Positions 42,405-51,855 of a DNA stretch of 64,000 nucleotides are shown here, piece after piece. Within the stretch, counting starts at the first letter, position 1. Every line of letters begins with the position of its first letter. This DNA is from Methylophilus glucosoxydans (GTDB taxonomy: Bacteria > Pseudomonadota > Gammaproteobacteria > Burkholderiales > Methylophilaceae). A program made the translations under genes and the position numbers. The stretch lies in the NCBI RefSeq assembly GCF_042676145.1, contig NZ_JBHTJW010000002.1, forward strand, positions 1,302,001 to 1,366,000, in the 5' to 3' direction. Under the pieces are notes generated by a model, which was not told the DNA's origin, ran no database searches, and saw only the letters and a program-made list of their open reading frames with translations.

Positions 42405-44039
42405 ATGACCAAATATGTATTCGTAACCGGCGGTGTTGTTTCTTCTCTTGGAAAAGGTATCGCGGCCGCCAGCCTCGGCGCCATTCTCGAATCGCGTGGC
42501 ATTAAAGTAACCATGCTGAAACTTGATCCCTATATCAACGTTGACCCCGGCACCATGTCGCCATTTCAGCACGGCGAAGTGTTTGTGACCGATGACGGCG
42601 CGGAAACCGATCTCGATCTTGGTCATTATGAGCGTTTTATTAGCAGCAAGATGTCCAAGCGTAACAACTTCACCACAGGCCAGATTTACGAAACGGTGAT
42701 CAAGAAAGAACGCCGTGGCGAATATCTGGGTAAAACCGTACAGGTCATTCCGCACATTACCGATGAAATCAAGGCACACGTGAAACGTGGTGCTGAAGGC
42801 GCGGATGTGGCGATTGTCGAAGTGGGCGGTACGGTCGGCGATATTGAGTCCTTGCCGTTTCTGGAAGCGATTCGTCAGATGGGGATTGAAGAAGGCAGAA
42901 ACAACGCCTGTTATATCCATCTGACCCTGTTGCCATGGATTCCAACCGCAGGCGAGCTGAAAACCAAACCCACCCAGCACTCGGTGAAAGAATTGCGCGA
43001 AATCGGTATTCAGCCTGATATTTTGATGTGCCGTGCTGAACGCGAAATCCCTGAAGACGAAAAACGCAAGATTGCCTTGTTCACCAATGTGGCTTTTGAG
43101 GCGGTGATTAGTGCCATTGATAGCGATTCGATTTACAAAATCCCCGGCCTGTTGCACGCGCAAATGCTAGATGAGATTGTTTGCCACAAACTGAATATTC
43201 TGGCCAAAGCAGCGGATTTGTCTGCCTGGCAAAAAATTACTCACGCGCAAGCCAATCCCAAAGAGATTGTCGATATCGCATTTGTCGGTAAGTATGTCGA
43301 TTTGACCGAGTCATACAAGTCGCTGACCGAAGCGCTGATACACGCTGGTATTCATACCGAGTCCAAGGTCAAGATTCACTACATCGATAGCGAAGACATT
43401 GAGAAAAGTGGCACCGATAGTCTTAAGGGCATGGATGCGATCCTGATTCCTGGCGGCTTTGGCGTACGTGGTACCGAAGGCAAGATTGCGGCTATTCGGT
43501 ATGCGCGTGAAAACAAAGTGCCTTACCTGGGTATCTGCCTGGGCATGCAATTGGCCGTGATTGAGTATGCGCGTAATGTCGCAGGGCTTAAGGATGCGAA
43601 CAGCACTGAATTTAACCCTGGCACCGAGCATAAATTGATTGGTCTGATTGACGAGTGGCAAGATGCTTCCGGCAAGATCGAGAAGCGTGATGAACACTCC
43701 GATCTCGGTGGCACCATGCGTCTGGGTGCGCAAAGCTGTCCGATTGTGCCGAACACGTTGGCCGCCAGCATTTACGGCAGCGAAGTTAATGAGCGTCACC
43801 GTCACCGCTATGAAGTCAACAACCACTATGTGGACCAGTTGAAAGACGCCGGTCTGGTCATTTCTGCACGCACGCCGCGTGAAGAATTGTGTGAAATGAT
43901 TGAGTTGCCACAGTCTGTGCATCCGTGGTTTGTCGCGTGCCAGTTCCACCCCGAGTTTACGTCTAACCCGCGTGCGGGTCATCCATTGTTTAAAGCCTAT
44001 GTGCAGGCTGCGCTGGCACAAAAAGCATCCAAAAAATAA
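42405..44039 (+). CDS. pyrG: CTP synthase
   Basis: This 544-residue enzyme has an N-terminal synthetase domain (FVTGGVVSSLGKGIAAASLG, KLDPYINVDPGTMSP) and a C-terminal glutamine amidotransferase domain with nucleophile Cys (YLGICLGMQLA) and HPEF. It converts UTP to CTP with glutamine and ATP. First gene of pyrG-kdsA-eno-ftsB. Confidence 0.97.
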   Translation: MTKYVFVTGGVVSSLGKGIAAASLGAILESRGIKVTMLKLDPYINVDPGTMSPFQHGEVFVTDDGAETDLDLGHYERFISSKMSKRNNFTTGQIYETVIKKERRGEYLGKTVQVIPHITDEIKAHVKRGAEGADVAIVEVGGTVGDIESLPFLEAIRQMGIEEGRNNACYIHLTLLPWIPTAGELKTKPTQHSVKELREIGIQPDILMCRAEREIPEDEKRKIALFTNVAFEAVISAIDSDSIYKIPGLLHAQMLDEIVCHKLNILAKAADLSAWQKITHAQANPKEIVDIAFVGKYVDLTESYKSLTEALIHAGIHTESKVKIHYIDSEDIEKSGTDSLKGMDAILIPGGFGVRGTEGKIAAIRYARENKVPYLGICLGMQLAVIEYARNVAGLKDANSTEFNPGTEHKLIGLIDEWQDASGKIEKRDEHSDLGGTMRLGAQSCPIVPNTLAASIYGSEVNERHRHRYEVNNHYVDQLKDAGLVISARTPREELCEMIELPQSVHPWFVACQFHPEFTSNPRAGHPLFKAYVQAALAQKASKK

Positions 44040-44049
44040 GGAATGTTGA

Positions 44050-44889
44050 ATGAAATTATGTGGTTTTGACGTTGGTCTCGAACATCCTCTGTTTCTGATC
44101 GCGGGCCCCTGCGTCATAGAATCCAAACAAATGGCAATTGATACGGCTGGCCAGTTAAAAGAGATGGCTGCCCGCGTGGGGGTGCCATTTATTTATAAAT
44201 CTTCTTACGACAAAGCAAACCGTAGTTCGACTAAGACTTTTCGTGGTTTTGGCATGGAAGAGGGCCTGAAAATTCTGGATGAAGTGCGTGCCCAGATCGG
44301 TGTGCCGATCTTGACCGACGTGCATACCGAAGAACAGGTGCCTCACGTGGCCGCGGTGGTGGATGTGTTGCAAACCCCGGCTTTTCTGTGCCGTCAGACT
44401 GACTTTATCGTGGCTTGTGCCCAGTCTGGCAAGCCGGTCAATATCAAAAAAGGCCAGTTTTTAGCCCCTGGTGACATGAAACAAGTGGTCAACAAGGCTA
44501 AAGAAGCCAACGGTGGTGCCGACAATATTATGGTTTGCGAACGCGGTGCTTCGTTTGGCTATAACACGCTGGTTTCTGACATGCGTGGTTTGGCGATTAT
44601 GCGTGAAACACAGTGTCCAGTGGTATTTGATGCCACCCATTCTGTCCAGCAACCAGGCGGGCAGGGCGAGAAGAGTGGCGGTCAGCGTGAGTTTGTGCCG
44701 GTGTTGGCACGTGCAGCAGTGGCAAGTGGTATTGCCGGCGTCTTTATGGAAACGCATCCTGACCCGAGCCAAGCTTTGTCTGATGGCCCGAACGCCTGGC
44801 CCTTGGGCAAAATGGAGGACTTGCTGCACTTGCTGGTCGATCTCGACAAGCTGGTCAAAAAAGCCGGTTTCGCAGAACAAACCCTATAA
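44050..44889 (+). CDS. kdsA: 3-deoxy-8-phosphooctulonate (KDO-8-P) synthase
   Basis: This 279-residue TIM-barrel enzyme has the family phrases FLIAGPCVIES, YKSSYDKANRSS, DFIVACAQSGKPVNIKKGQF and FMETHPDPSQALSDGPN. It joins phosphoenolpyruvate and arabinose 5-phosphate for the KDO of lipopolysaccharide. It follows pyrG after 10 bp; the product of the next gene, enolase, supplies one substrate. Confidence 0.96.
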   Translation: MKLCGFDVGLEHPLFLIAGPCVIESKQMAIDTAGQLKEMAARVGVPFIYKSSYDKANRSSTKTFRGFGMEEGLKILDEVRAQIGVPILTDVHTEEQVPHVAAVVDVLQTPAFLCRQTDFIVACAQSGKPVNIKKGQFLAPGDMKQVVNKAKEANGGADNIMVCERGASFGYNTLVSDMRGLAIMRETQCPVVFDATHSVQQPGGQGEKSGGQREFVPVLARAAVASGIAGVFMETHPDPSQALSDGPNAWPLGKMEDLLHLLVDLDKLVKKAGFAEQTL

Positions 44890-44917
44890 TTTTTTTCATC
44901 TTAGATAAGGATAAATC

Positions 44918-46204
44918 ATGAGCGCTATTGTAGATATTATCGCCCGCGAGATTATGGATTCCCGTGGCAACCCGACGGTTGAAGTCGACGTTTTGCTGGA
45001 AAGCGGGGTGATTGGTCGTGCGGCAGTGCCTTCAGGCGCATCTACCGGTACCAAAGAAGCCGTGGAACTGCGGGATGGCGATAAAAGCCGTTACCTGGGC
45101 AAAGGCGTATTGAACGCGATTGAGAACGTCAACACGGAAATTACCGAAGCGATCATTGGCCTGGATGCTGAAGAGCAAAGTTTTATCGACAAGACGCTGA
45201 TTGAGCTGGATGGTACCGAGAACAAAGACCGTCTGGGTGCAAATGCGATTTTGGGCGTGTCCATGGCCTGTGCACGTGCGGCGGCTGAAGAAAGCGGTTT
45301 GCCACTGTATCGTTACCTGGGTGGTTCTGCGTTCATGCAATTGCCAACGCCTATGATGAACATCATCAACGGTGGTGCACACGCAGATAACTCTGTGGAT
45401 ATTCAGGAATTCATGATTGTGCCAGCGGGCTTGCCAAGTTTCCGTGAAGCCTTGCGTGCGGGTGCAGAAGTGTTCCATGCACTGAAGAAAACCCTGCATG
45501 CCAAAGGCTTGGCGACAACCGTGGGTGATGAAGGTGGTTTTGCACCTAACTTGCCCTCCAACGAGTCTGCCTTGCAGCTGATCATGGAATCCATCGAAGC
45601 GGCTGGCTATGAGCCAGGCAAAGATATTTACCTGGGCCTGGATTGCGCCAGTACCGAATTCTACCGTGATGGTAAATACCATCTTGAGTCTGAAGGCGCT
45701 GCGCTGACCTCTGCCCAGTTCTGTGACTACCTGGCTACCTTGGCTGACAAGTATCCTATCATCACCATTGAAGATGGTATGAGCGAGTTTGACTGGGAGG
45801 GCTGGGACCTGTTGACACAACGCTTGGGTAAATCCACACAGTTGGTCGGCGATGACCTGTTTGTGACCAACCCCAAAATCCTGCGTGAAGGCATCCAGAA
45901 AGGCGTGGCCAACTCTGTGCTGATCAAAGTCAACCAGATTGGTACCTTGACTGAAACTTTCCAGACCATCGAGATGGCAAAACGTGCCAACTACACGGCC
46001 GTAGTGTCACACCGCTCTGGCGAAACCGAAGATACGACGATTGCCGACATCTCTGTGGCGACCAATGCCTTGCAAATCAAGACGGGTTCCCTGTGCCGTT
46101 CAGAGCGCGTTGCCAAGTACAACCAGTTGCTTCGTATTGAAGAAGAGTTGGGCGATGCTACCAGCTACGCTGGCTTGTCTGCTTTCTATCAGTTGTTCAA
46201 ATAA
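44918..46204 (+). CDS. eno: Enolase
   Basis: This 428-residue enzyme has the expected motifs (REIMDSRGNPTVEVDV, GDEGGFAPNL, VLIKVNQIGTLTET, SHRSGETEDTTIADI). It interconverts 2-phosphoglycerate and phosphoenolpyruvate. AAGGATAAATC precedes the ATG. Fourth-gene partner ftsB follows after 16 bp. Confidence 0.97.
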   Translation: MSAIVDIIAREIMDSRGNPTVEVDVLLESGVIGRAAVPSGASTGTKEAVELRDGDKSRYLGKGVLNAIENVNTEITEAIIGLDAEEQSFIDKTLIELDGTENKDRLGANAILGVSMACARAAAEESGLPLYRYLGGSAFMQLPTPMMNIINGGAHADNSVDIQEFMIVPAGLPSFREALRAGAEVFHALKKTLHAKGLATTVGDEGGFAPNLPSNESALQLIMESIEAAGYEPGKDIYLGLDCASTEFYRDGKYHLESEGAALTSAQFCDYLATLADKYPIITIEDGMSEFDWEGWDLLTQRLGKSTQLVGDDLFVTNPKILREGIQKGVANSVLIKVNQIGTLTETFQTIEMAKRANYTAVVSHRSGETEDTTIADISVATNALQIKTGSLCRSERVAKYNQLLRIEEELGDATSYAGLSAFYQLFK

Positions 46205-46220
46205 CTGATTTTGGGCCACG

Positions 46221-46577
46221 GTGCGTAAACTGACAGTTGTATTAGTGGTCCTGATTGCCCTGCTACAATATCCGTTGTGGCTGGGCAAGGGCAGTTGGTT
46301 GCGCGTATGGCAATATTCACAGCAGATTGAGGCGCACCAAAAGCGTAACGATTATTATCGGCAACGCAATGAAACCCTGCGCGCTGAAGTGCGCGATCTC
46401 AAGCAGGGTCAATCTGCGATTGAAGAGCGGGCACGCAGTGAGCTGGGCCTGGTGAAGCAGGACGAAGTATTTTTTCAGGTGATTCAGAACAAGTCTTCAG
46501 CCAGCAAGAGCCAGACCGACGCTGCGGCCAAGCCCGCTGATGCAGTGCCTGTGATCCCGGCGCAGCCGTCCCAATAA
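46221..46577 (+). CDS. ftsB: Cell-division protein FtsB
   Basis: This 118-residue protein has one N-terminal membrane helix and a coiled coil (YSQQIEAHQKRNDYYRQRNE), followed by the DivIC-type phrase EERARSELGLVKQDEVFFQV. It forms the FtsQBL complex at the division site. The start is GTG 46221. The position after eno is the usual one in proteobacteria. The C-terminal 35 residues are low-complexity (Ala/Pro/Ser). Confidence 0.92.
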   Translation: MRKLTVVLVVLIALLQYPLWLGKGSWLRVWQYSQQIEAHQKRNDYYRQRNETLRAEVRDLKQGQSAIEERARSELGLVKQDEVFFQVIQNKSSASKSQTDAAAKPADAVPVIPAQPSQ

Positions 46578-46607
46578 AAAGGCGCTTCTAGCGCCTTTTT
46601 TATTTTT
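46576..46607 (+). terminator. Terminator of the pyrG-kdsA-eno-ftsB operon
   Basis: AAAAAGGCGCT and AGCGCCTTTTTT pair around a short loop and end in a T-rich tract, directly after ftsB. Confidence 0.85.
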
Positions 46608-46621
46608 ATTGACCTAGTCGA

Positions 46622-47629
46622 TTAGGGCAAGGCATACGGTAATTCTTTAAACAGCAAGGGCTGACCTTGCCAGAGAATCTCTCCGGCCTCTTTGGCTTCC
46701 AGTCGGCATTCTGCCAATACCCACCAGCCGCCACTTAAGGCATCGGGCGCAACGCGCACCAGTTGACCCGCGTCTTGTGTCTGGGCATCCTGCAACGTGT
46801 CGCCTGCCAGTGGTACTTGGGCGGTTTTAGGCAGCTGTGCCAGCAATGTGCGGCGCTTGACCTTGCCCAGATAGTGCGTGCGGGCAACGATCTCCTGGCC
46901 GGTATAGCAGCCTTTCTTAAAGTTGATGCCATTTAATGCATCCAGATTGACCATTTGTGGGACAAACTGTTCTTTAGTGGCTGGGTAAACTTGCGGAATC
47001 CCCGCCTGAATTTCAAGCGCTTCCCAGTGAGCCGTGCTGCTTGGGGTGAAGGTCGCGCGCAGCGATTGCCAAACGGTTTCAGCCTGGTCGGCAGCGACAA
47101 TCAGCTGGGCGCGTTGTTGTGTGTCAGCGTCAGCGAGGCGGATCAGCGTCCCCAGCTCGGTTTGCGCCAGTTGATGCGGATCCGCGGGCAGGCCAGTCAA
47201 TGTGCTCGCAAGTGCATCACTCGTCAAACCCAGGCTGTACAGGCGCTCACTGGCATCCTCTACCACCACCTTGCTGCGTAACACATACATGCGCAAGCGT
47301 TTCACCAGGTCTGGCACCAAGGCGCGCGGGCATTGCAAGTAAATGACGTCCTCAACAGTAAAGGTGTAAAACAGCGCCAGCAAGCGGCCTTTGGGCGTGC
47401 AATAACCATTGAATTGCGCACCTTGAGCGAGCAGTTTAATATCATTGGTGACCTGGCCCTGCAAAAAGGTCTGGCTATCTGCACCGCTGATGGCGATCAG
47501 GCCATTGCCCGACAGGTCAAATAGTTGCGCAGAGGCCTTTCCTATGGGGAAGCTGGCTTCACCTTGTGGATTAAACTGCGCCCCTTGCGAGATTAAAAAC
47601 GTTTGCCATGCGGTGGCTGGATTGGACAT
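46622..47629 (-). CDS. ygfZ: Folate-binding Fe-S cluster maintenance protein YgfZ
   Basis: This 335-residue protein has a GcvT-like fold and the YgfZ signature K-G-C-Y-T-G-Q-E-I-V with its conserved Cys. Other typical phrases are ISGADSQTFLQGQVTND and GYCTPKGRLLA. It helps maintain certain iron-sulfur enzymes in a folate-dependent manner. It is divergent from a ygfX-like gene. Confidence 0.92.
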   Translation of the reverse strand: MSNPATAWQTFLISQGAQFNPQGEASFPIGKASAQLFDLSGNGLIAISGADSQTFLQGQVTNDIKLLAQGAQFNGYCTPKGRLLALFYTFTVEDVIYLQCPRALVPDLVKRLRMYVLRSKVVVEDASERLYSLGLTSDALASTLTGLPADPHQLAQTELGTLIRLADADTQQRAQLIVAADQAETVWQSLRATFTPSSTAHWEALEIQAGIPQVYPATKEQFVPQMVNLDALNGINFKKGCYTGQEIVARTHYLGKVKRRTLLAQLPKTAQVPLAGDTLQDAQTQDAGQLVRVAPDALSGGWWVLAECRLEAKEAGEILWQGQPLLFKELPYALP

Positions 47630-47687
47630 AACTCGGTTTTCCTTTTTGGGCCAGAGTCGCTTGCGCGGCTTTGCCCTGGTTCATGCA

Positions 47688-48152
47688 ATGAAAAAAGCTA
47701 TTTTATCAACTGAAATTGATCTGCGCTTACGACCATCATATCTTTTATGGGGCTGGTGGTACTTATTTTCAATGCTGGTGATGGCCTGCCTGTGGTGGAA
47801 ATTAGCGTTTGTCTGGGCGTTGAGTGCAACGGCTGTCTATGGACTGGCAAGTGGCTGGCACTGGACGCAACTGGCGGCAACTTTTTGGAAACACAGTATC
47901 CAGAGGCTGCGTGTGGATGTGTATGGGCATATGACTGTCGTGAACCGCACGGGACAGGTCTATCAGGTCAGCGTGCTCCCTGATAGCGTTGTGCATCCGT
48001 GGTGCCTGGTCTTGCATATGCAGCTGCAACCACTGCATGAGGCAGCAACTGAACCCATCTTGCGCACGCAGCGTATGCTAGTGCTCCCGGACCAGGCCGA
48101 CAGGGCAAGCTTAACGGCTTTGCGCGTTTGGTTGCGTTGGGGACAGGCTTGA
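47688..48152 (+). CDS. YgfX/CptA-like membrane protein
   Basis: This 154-residue protein starts MKKAILSTEIDLRLRPSYLL and has two hydrophobic helices close together (about 22-40 and 43-60), followed by a soluble domain with LHMQLQPL and LVLPDQAD-type phrases, ending in an R-V-W-L-R-W pattern. The pattern S-x-x-L-x-x-L-R-D is replaced by LTALRVWLRW. The length, two-helix start and position beside ygfZ fit YgfX (CptA), a proposed toxin paired with SdhE in E. coli. No sdhE lies here. The family call is moderate. A longer frame runs upstream across the ygfZ start but is not credible. Confidence 0.62.
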   Translation: MKKAILSTEIDLRLRPSYLLWGWWYLFSMLVMACLWWKLAFVWALSATAVYGLASGWHWTQLAATFWKHSIQRLRVDVYGHMTVVNRTGQVYQVSVLPDSVVHPWCLVLHMQLQPLHEAATEPILRTQRMLVLPDQADRASLTALRVWLRWGQA

Positions 48153-48163
48153 ATGGCCCATGC

Positions 48164-49198
48164 TTAAAAGTGATTGTCGTGTGCGACATCGTGTCTAGCT
48201 TTAAACAAGCGCGTCTGCCTCAACTTGGTAAATCGTTTGCGTAGTGTATGCGTGAGCTGTCGTTTAGAGTCCTGGTTGATATAGGCGCTGACGATGCATA
48301 CCGCAGACAGGGTGGCGAGTATCCAGTCTATCGGGTATGCCACAATTTCATAACGTGGCGAGCTGTGTTTTTGGATGTGTTGCAATACATGGTGGGGGTC
48401 ATCGCCATCCAGGTATTGCGCGCCAATTTCTTCAGACAGTTTTTTCAAATACGCCGACGCCCGCCTGGAAATATAGCGGTCATAGTCCGAGACAGCCACG
48501 CTGTCATCACGTCCACTGCTTTTACTGGCGGTGACCTGCGCGATATTAGGCTGGACGGCGAAGCTTTCATTCGACCAGTAGCCTATCATCTGATTGTTTT
48601 CTGTCAGCTTGGGAATGCCAGCCCCTTGGTCTGTCCCGACGCCGACAAAGTAAAAGTCGTCCGAGCCCTGAAAGTCTTTGAGGTTACGCGTGTTAAAGGC
48701 ATGCAACAGGGGCGCTTCATCGCCATCAGTAAAAATGACGGCTTTGGTTGCCTCAGGCATTTGCCGCAATAGTTTTGCTGCCATCGGCACGCTTTGGCGT
48801 AACTGACTGTTGCCGGTCCAGGCCATGCGCCAATCGAGATGGTCTATGGTCTGCTGTATAGCTGAAAAGTGTTTGCAGACATGCAGGGGCGTATAAAGGG
48901 CGGCTACCGCATCGCCTGCAAACAGGCCGATACTGATGCGGGTCTGACAGGGCAGTTGGGCGATGATGTCATGCATCATGCGTTTGGTGTAATCGAGACG
49001 GCTGGCAGGGGCATGATCGAGCGACATATCGATCACATTCATACTTTGCGTGATATCTGCTATCAGCAGGTAAGTATGGATATTGCGCTTAATCGGTATT
49101 GAAGGCCGCAAGGCCGCCCCGAGTAAAAGCATCAGGGCAATGCCTAGCAGTAGGGTGTCGCGATGTTTCAGGCAAAAGGGTAGCCATTTTTTGTGCAT
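48164..49198 (-). CDS. Second MxaL-like VWA protein (tandem paralogue)
   Basis: This 344-residue protein is clearly homologous along its full length to MxaL just upstream, for example LRPSIPIKRNI, LDWRMAWTGNS, NESFAVQP and the shared end VAHDNHF. It has membrane helices at about 13-30 and 280-300, with a VWA domain between. The metal site reads D-I-T-Q-S (48-52), whereas MxaL has D-I-S-Q-S. It is the last gene of the mxa operon, 63 bp after mxaL. It probably works in methanol dehydrogenase maturation, perhaps as an alternative subunit, but this is inference from similarity and position. Confidence 0.82.
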   Translation of the reverse strand: MHKKWLPFCLKHRDTLLLGIALMLLLGAALRPSIPIKRNIHTYLLIADITQSMNVIDMSLDHAPASRLDYTKRMMHDIIAQLPCQTRISIGLFAGDAVAALYTPLHVCKHFSAIQQTIDHLDWRMAWTGNSQLRQSVPMAAKLLRQMPEATKAVIFTDGDEAPLLHAFNTRNLKDFQGSDDFYFVGVGTDQGAGIPKLTENNQMIGYWSNESFAVQPNIAQVTASKSSGRDDSVAVSDYDRYISRRASAYLKKLSEEIGAQYLDGDDPHHVLQHIQKHSSPRYEIVAYPIDWILATLSAVCIVSAYINQDSKRQLTHTLRKRFTKLRQTRLFKARHDVAHDNHF

Positions 49199-49261
49199 GG
49201 TCAGGTCTTCTGTTTGCCTGCATCGCTGGCCTAGGATGTCAGAGGGGCGAGGCGTTAACGG

Positions 49262-50293
49262 TTATTGAAAATGGTTGTCGTGGGCGACGGCCTCGCTTTT
49301 TACAAAAAATCTGGATTGAATCTCACGACGGTAAAGATGCAGGTTCTGCTTGATTTGCCGCCAAGGGTGATGGCTCGCATAGGTGGCGAGTATACATAAG
49401 CCTGCTAGGCTGGCCAGTAGCCAATCCAATGGTAAGGGAGCAATATCGCGGCGGGCCGGTTTTTGCTCCTTCATGGCTTTGAGGACGGTATAGGTGCTGT
49501 CACCTTTGATGAATTTTGCGCCAATTTCTTTGGTCAGGTTTTCCAGATATTCGCTGGCCAGTTTGGAGACATAGCGGTCATGGTCACCAAATGCGACGTT
49601 ATCGTCGCGCACGCCCAAAGTGCTTTCGGAGATCTGTGCGATACCAGGCTGCATGGCAAAACTTTCATTAGACCAGTAGCCAATGACCTGATTATCCTGG
49701 CTCAGCTTGGGAATCGCCACGCCTTCATCGGTACCGATGCCAACAAACAGCCAGTCATCACCGCCTTGAAATTCATCGAGGTTTTTGGTGTTGAAGGCGT
49801 GCAGTTTAGGGGCTTCTTCGCCATCGGTAAAATACAGCACTTGCGCCGGCTCAGGCATGGCACGCACCACTTTCGCGGTCACAAACAGGCTTTCACGCAC
49901 CCGGCTGTTACCTGACCACGCCATACGCCAGTCCAGATGGGCAATGGTGTCCTGGATTGCGGCAAAATTACGGCATACCTCAATCGGTGCATACATGGCG
50001 GCGACCGAGTTACCTGCAAACATGCCGATGCTGACTTTGGTGCCACATGGCAATGAAGCCACCACTTCATGCATCATGTTTTGCATATAGGCCATGCGCG
50101 TGACTTTTTTGCCATGCAGCATCATGTCCTCTGCATTCATGCTTTGCGAAATATCTGCAACCAGAAAATAGGCATAGATATTATGTTTAAACGGGATGCT
50201 GGGTCGTAAAATTGCTCCCAGCAGAAAGAGCAGTGCCAAGGCGAGCAGCGCCGTGTCGCGATGTTTGATAAAGTGTCTTAGCCAGATTTTCAT
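49262..50293 (-). CDS. mxaL: MxaL, VWA-domain methanol dehydrogenase accessory protein
   Basis: This 343-residue protein has a membrane helix at about 13-30, a VWA domain with MIDAS D-I-S-Q-S (47-51) and TDGEEAP later, and a C-terminal helix near 282-300. MxaL is one of the proteins needed to insert calcium into methanol dehydrogenase in the periplasm. Its position after mxaK supports the assignment. A diverged copy follows it directly. Confidence 0.85.
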   Translation of the reverse strand: MKIWLRHFIKHRDTALLALALLFLLGAILRPSIPFKHNIYAYFLVADISQSMNAEDMMLHGKKVTRMAYMQNMMHEVVASLPCGTKVSIGMFAGNSVAAMYAPIEVCRNFAAIQDTIAHLDWRMAWSGNSRVRESLFVTAKVVRAMPEPAQVLYFTDGEEAPKLHAFNTKNLDEFQGGDDWLFVGIGTDEGVAIPKLSQDNQVIGYWSNESFAMQPGIAQISESTLGVRDDNVAFGDHDRYVSKLASEYLENLTKEIGAKFIKGDSTYTVLKAMKEQKPARRDIAPLPLDWLLASLAGLCILATYASHHPWRQIKQNLHLYRREIQSRFFVKSEAVAHDNHFQ

Positions 50294-50344
50294 GCCATGC
50301 CAGTCAATATGTTCAGATCCAGAGCCAGAGAAAATCGCCGCCTG

Positions 50345-50884
50345 TTATGGCAATCCGTTGGGAATGTTGCCCATGATCAACCCGGGATTGTCAGATTCGC
50401 CTACACCTGGCGTGGGTTTTTCTGGCAGCAAGCCAAGAACGCGGTCATAGTTGCGGCGTGTGCCCCAGTTGCTGTTATCTGCTTTGAGCGCTGATTTATA
50501 AGAGGTGGCCGCTTGCGACAACAGGTATTCAATCTCATCACGTGTGCTGTTGTCATTGCCGCCCGTCATTTGGATTGCACGCATGAAAAACATATTACCC
50601 ACATTGTGCAGAATGGCCGCGCGCTGACTGGCATTGGCTTGTTCGATGAGCTTGGTAAACAAAAGTGTGGACTCCTTGTAACGCTCATTTTTGCCTAACC
50701 AGTAGGCGACTGCATACTTGGCTTCGAAACTTTGCTGGTCCGTTTGTGGACTTTTAGCTGTCGCCACGGCCTGATTAAAGGCTTCGACTTGCTTGATACG
50801 TTGCCAGCTGTAGGCGATGGTGCCCGCGGCCAAGACCGCAACAACGACCAGTCCAATCACAAGTTTATTTACGCTGAGCGCCAT
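50345..50884 (-). CDS. mxaK: MxaK, methanol dehydrogenase accessory protein
   Basis: This 179-residue protein has one N-terminal membrane helix (LVIGLVVVAVLAAGTIAYSW) and a helical, TPR-like periplasmic part (AVAYWLGKNERYKESTLLF, LLSQAATSYKSALKADNSNW). It overlaps the end of mxaC by 16 bp and precedes mxaL, the standard mxaACKL order. It is thought to help calcium insertion into methanol dehydrogenase. Sequence conservation in the family is low, so the call leans on position. Confidence 0.82.
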   Translation of the reverse strand: MALSVNKLVIGLVVVAVLAAGTIAYSWQRIKQVEAFNQAVATAKSPQTDQQSFEAKYAVAYWLGKNERYKESTLLFTKLIEQANASQRAAILHNVGNMFFMRAIQMTGGNDNSTRDEIEYLLSQAATSYKSALKADNSNWGTRRNYDRVLGLLPEKPTPGVGESDNPGLIMGNIPNGLP

Positions 50885-51855
50885 GTATGAATCTCCAAAT
50901 ATTTAACCGCCAGCAAGAGTGCAATCATGACGAAAGCCACCCAGTAACACACATTGGTGTAATCATGGCCGGGGATTTTTTCCAGATATTGAATCGGTTT
51001 TTTTTCTTTGCTGTTGATATCGGCAATCGCCGCTTCCAGTGACTTGGGATCTGCGGCTTCATAGGCGCTAAACGGGGTACGCAGCGTCTGGAAGAACTGA
51101 TACAGCAATACTTCGGTTGGCATGGGGCCGTCGTAGCCACTGGCCGTATATTTGGGATCGAAGATGGTAATGCCACCTGGCTGGCGCAATACAATCCAGT
51201 ACAAGCCGATGTTATAGCGTTGCAGCCAGTCACGCAGCTTCTGTTGCACCATGTCACTGACGCGTCCTGCACCGTCAGAAATCAGGATAATCACGCGAGA
51301 GCCGGAGTCCGGCATATCCTTGAACAATTCAACCGCACTGGTCAAACCGCCGCCAATATTGGTTTGAAACAGCGAGTTGCCGGCAGTCGCCTGAATGGCA
51401 GACAAAATCGCTTCTTTATTTTCAGTCAGGGGTAACACATACATGGCTGAGTTACTAAAGGTAATCAGACCCATCATGTCGTTCTGGCGGCTTTCCACAA
51501 ATTTGGTCATGATACGTGCGGCTGCGACCGATTTGGTTTCACCGACATTGCCATCTTTGTCTCCGGCAAACGGGTCGTCCATACTCGCGCTGCGGTCCAG
51601 CACCAGGCCGATCTGCGCACCTATGCCGGTCCGCTCCACCTGTTGCTCCAGACTATGTGGGCCGGCCAGGCCCAAAATAATGAAGACGATGCTAATGACG
51701 GCCAAGACCTTGAGTAAAAAACCGATGGTTCTGGACAGCGGGTCCGGTGGCAACAAGCTCACCCAGGAGTAATGTTTACTATGGGAACGATCTAGCAATA
51801 ATGGTAACAGCGCCAAGGGGAGTGCCCACAACAGCCAGGGATGGGTAAAAGCCAT
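50869..51855 (-). CDS. mxaC: MxaC, VWA-domain methanol dehydrogenase accessory protein
   Basis: This 328-residue protein has two N-terminal membrane helices (about 6-21 and 43-64), a VWA domain with MIDAS D-R-S-A-S (87-91), and a C-terminal helix (about 304-320). The layout matches BatA/MxaC proteins. Its ATG overlaps the mxaA stop by 1 bp. With MxaR, S, A, K and L it is required for active, calcium-loaded methanol dehydrogenase. Confidence 0.87.
   Translation of the reverse strand: MAFTHPWLLWALPLALLPLLLDRSHSKHYSWVSLLPPDPLSRTIGFLLKVLAVISIVFIILGLAGPHSLEQQVERTGIGAQIGLVLDRSASMDDPFAGDKDGNVGETKSVAAARIMTKFVESRQNDMMGLITFSNSAMYVLPLTENKEAILSAIQATAGNSLFQTNIGGGLTSAVELFKDMPDSGSRVIILISDGAGRVSDMVQQKLRDWLQRYNIGLYWIVLRQPGGITIFDPKYTASGYDGPMPTEVLLYQFFQTLRTPFSAYEAADPKSLEAAIADINSKEKKPIQYLEKIPGHDYTNVCYWVAFVMIALLLAVKYLEIHTWRSA

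Noticed and set aside
42336..43163. 275-codon open frame on the minus strand opposite pyrG
   Set aside because: It lies within the well-conserved pyrG gene and has no recognisable protein features. The same holds for the long antisense frames at 43311-44126 and 45032-45820.
47445..47687. Upstream extension of the ygfX-like gene
   Set aside because: It runs antisense through the start of ygfZ; the ATG at 47688 begins the credible protein.
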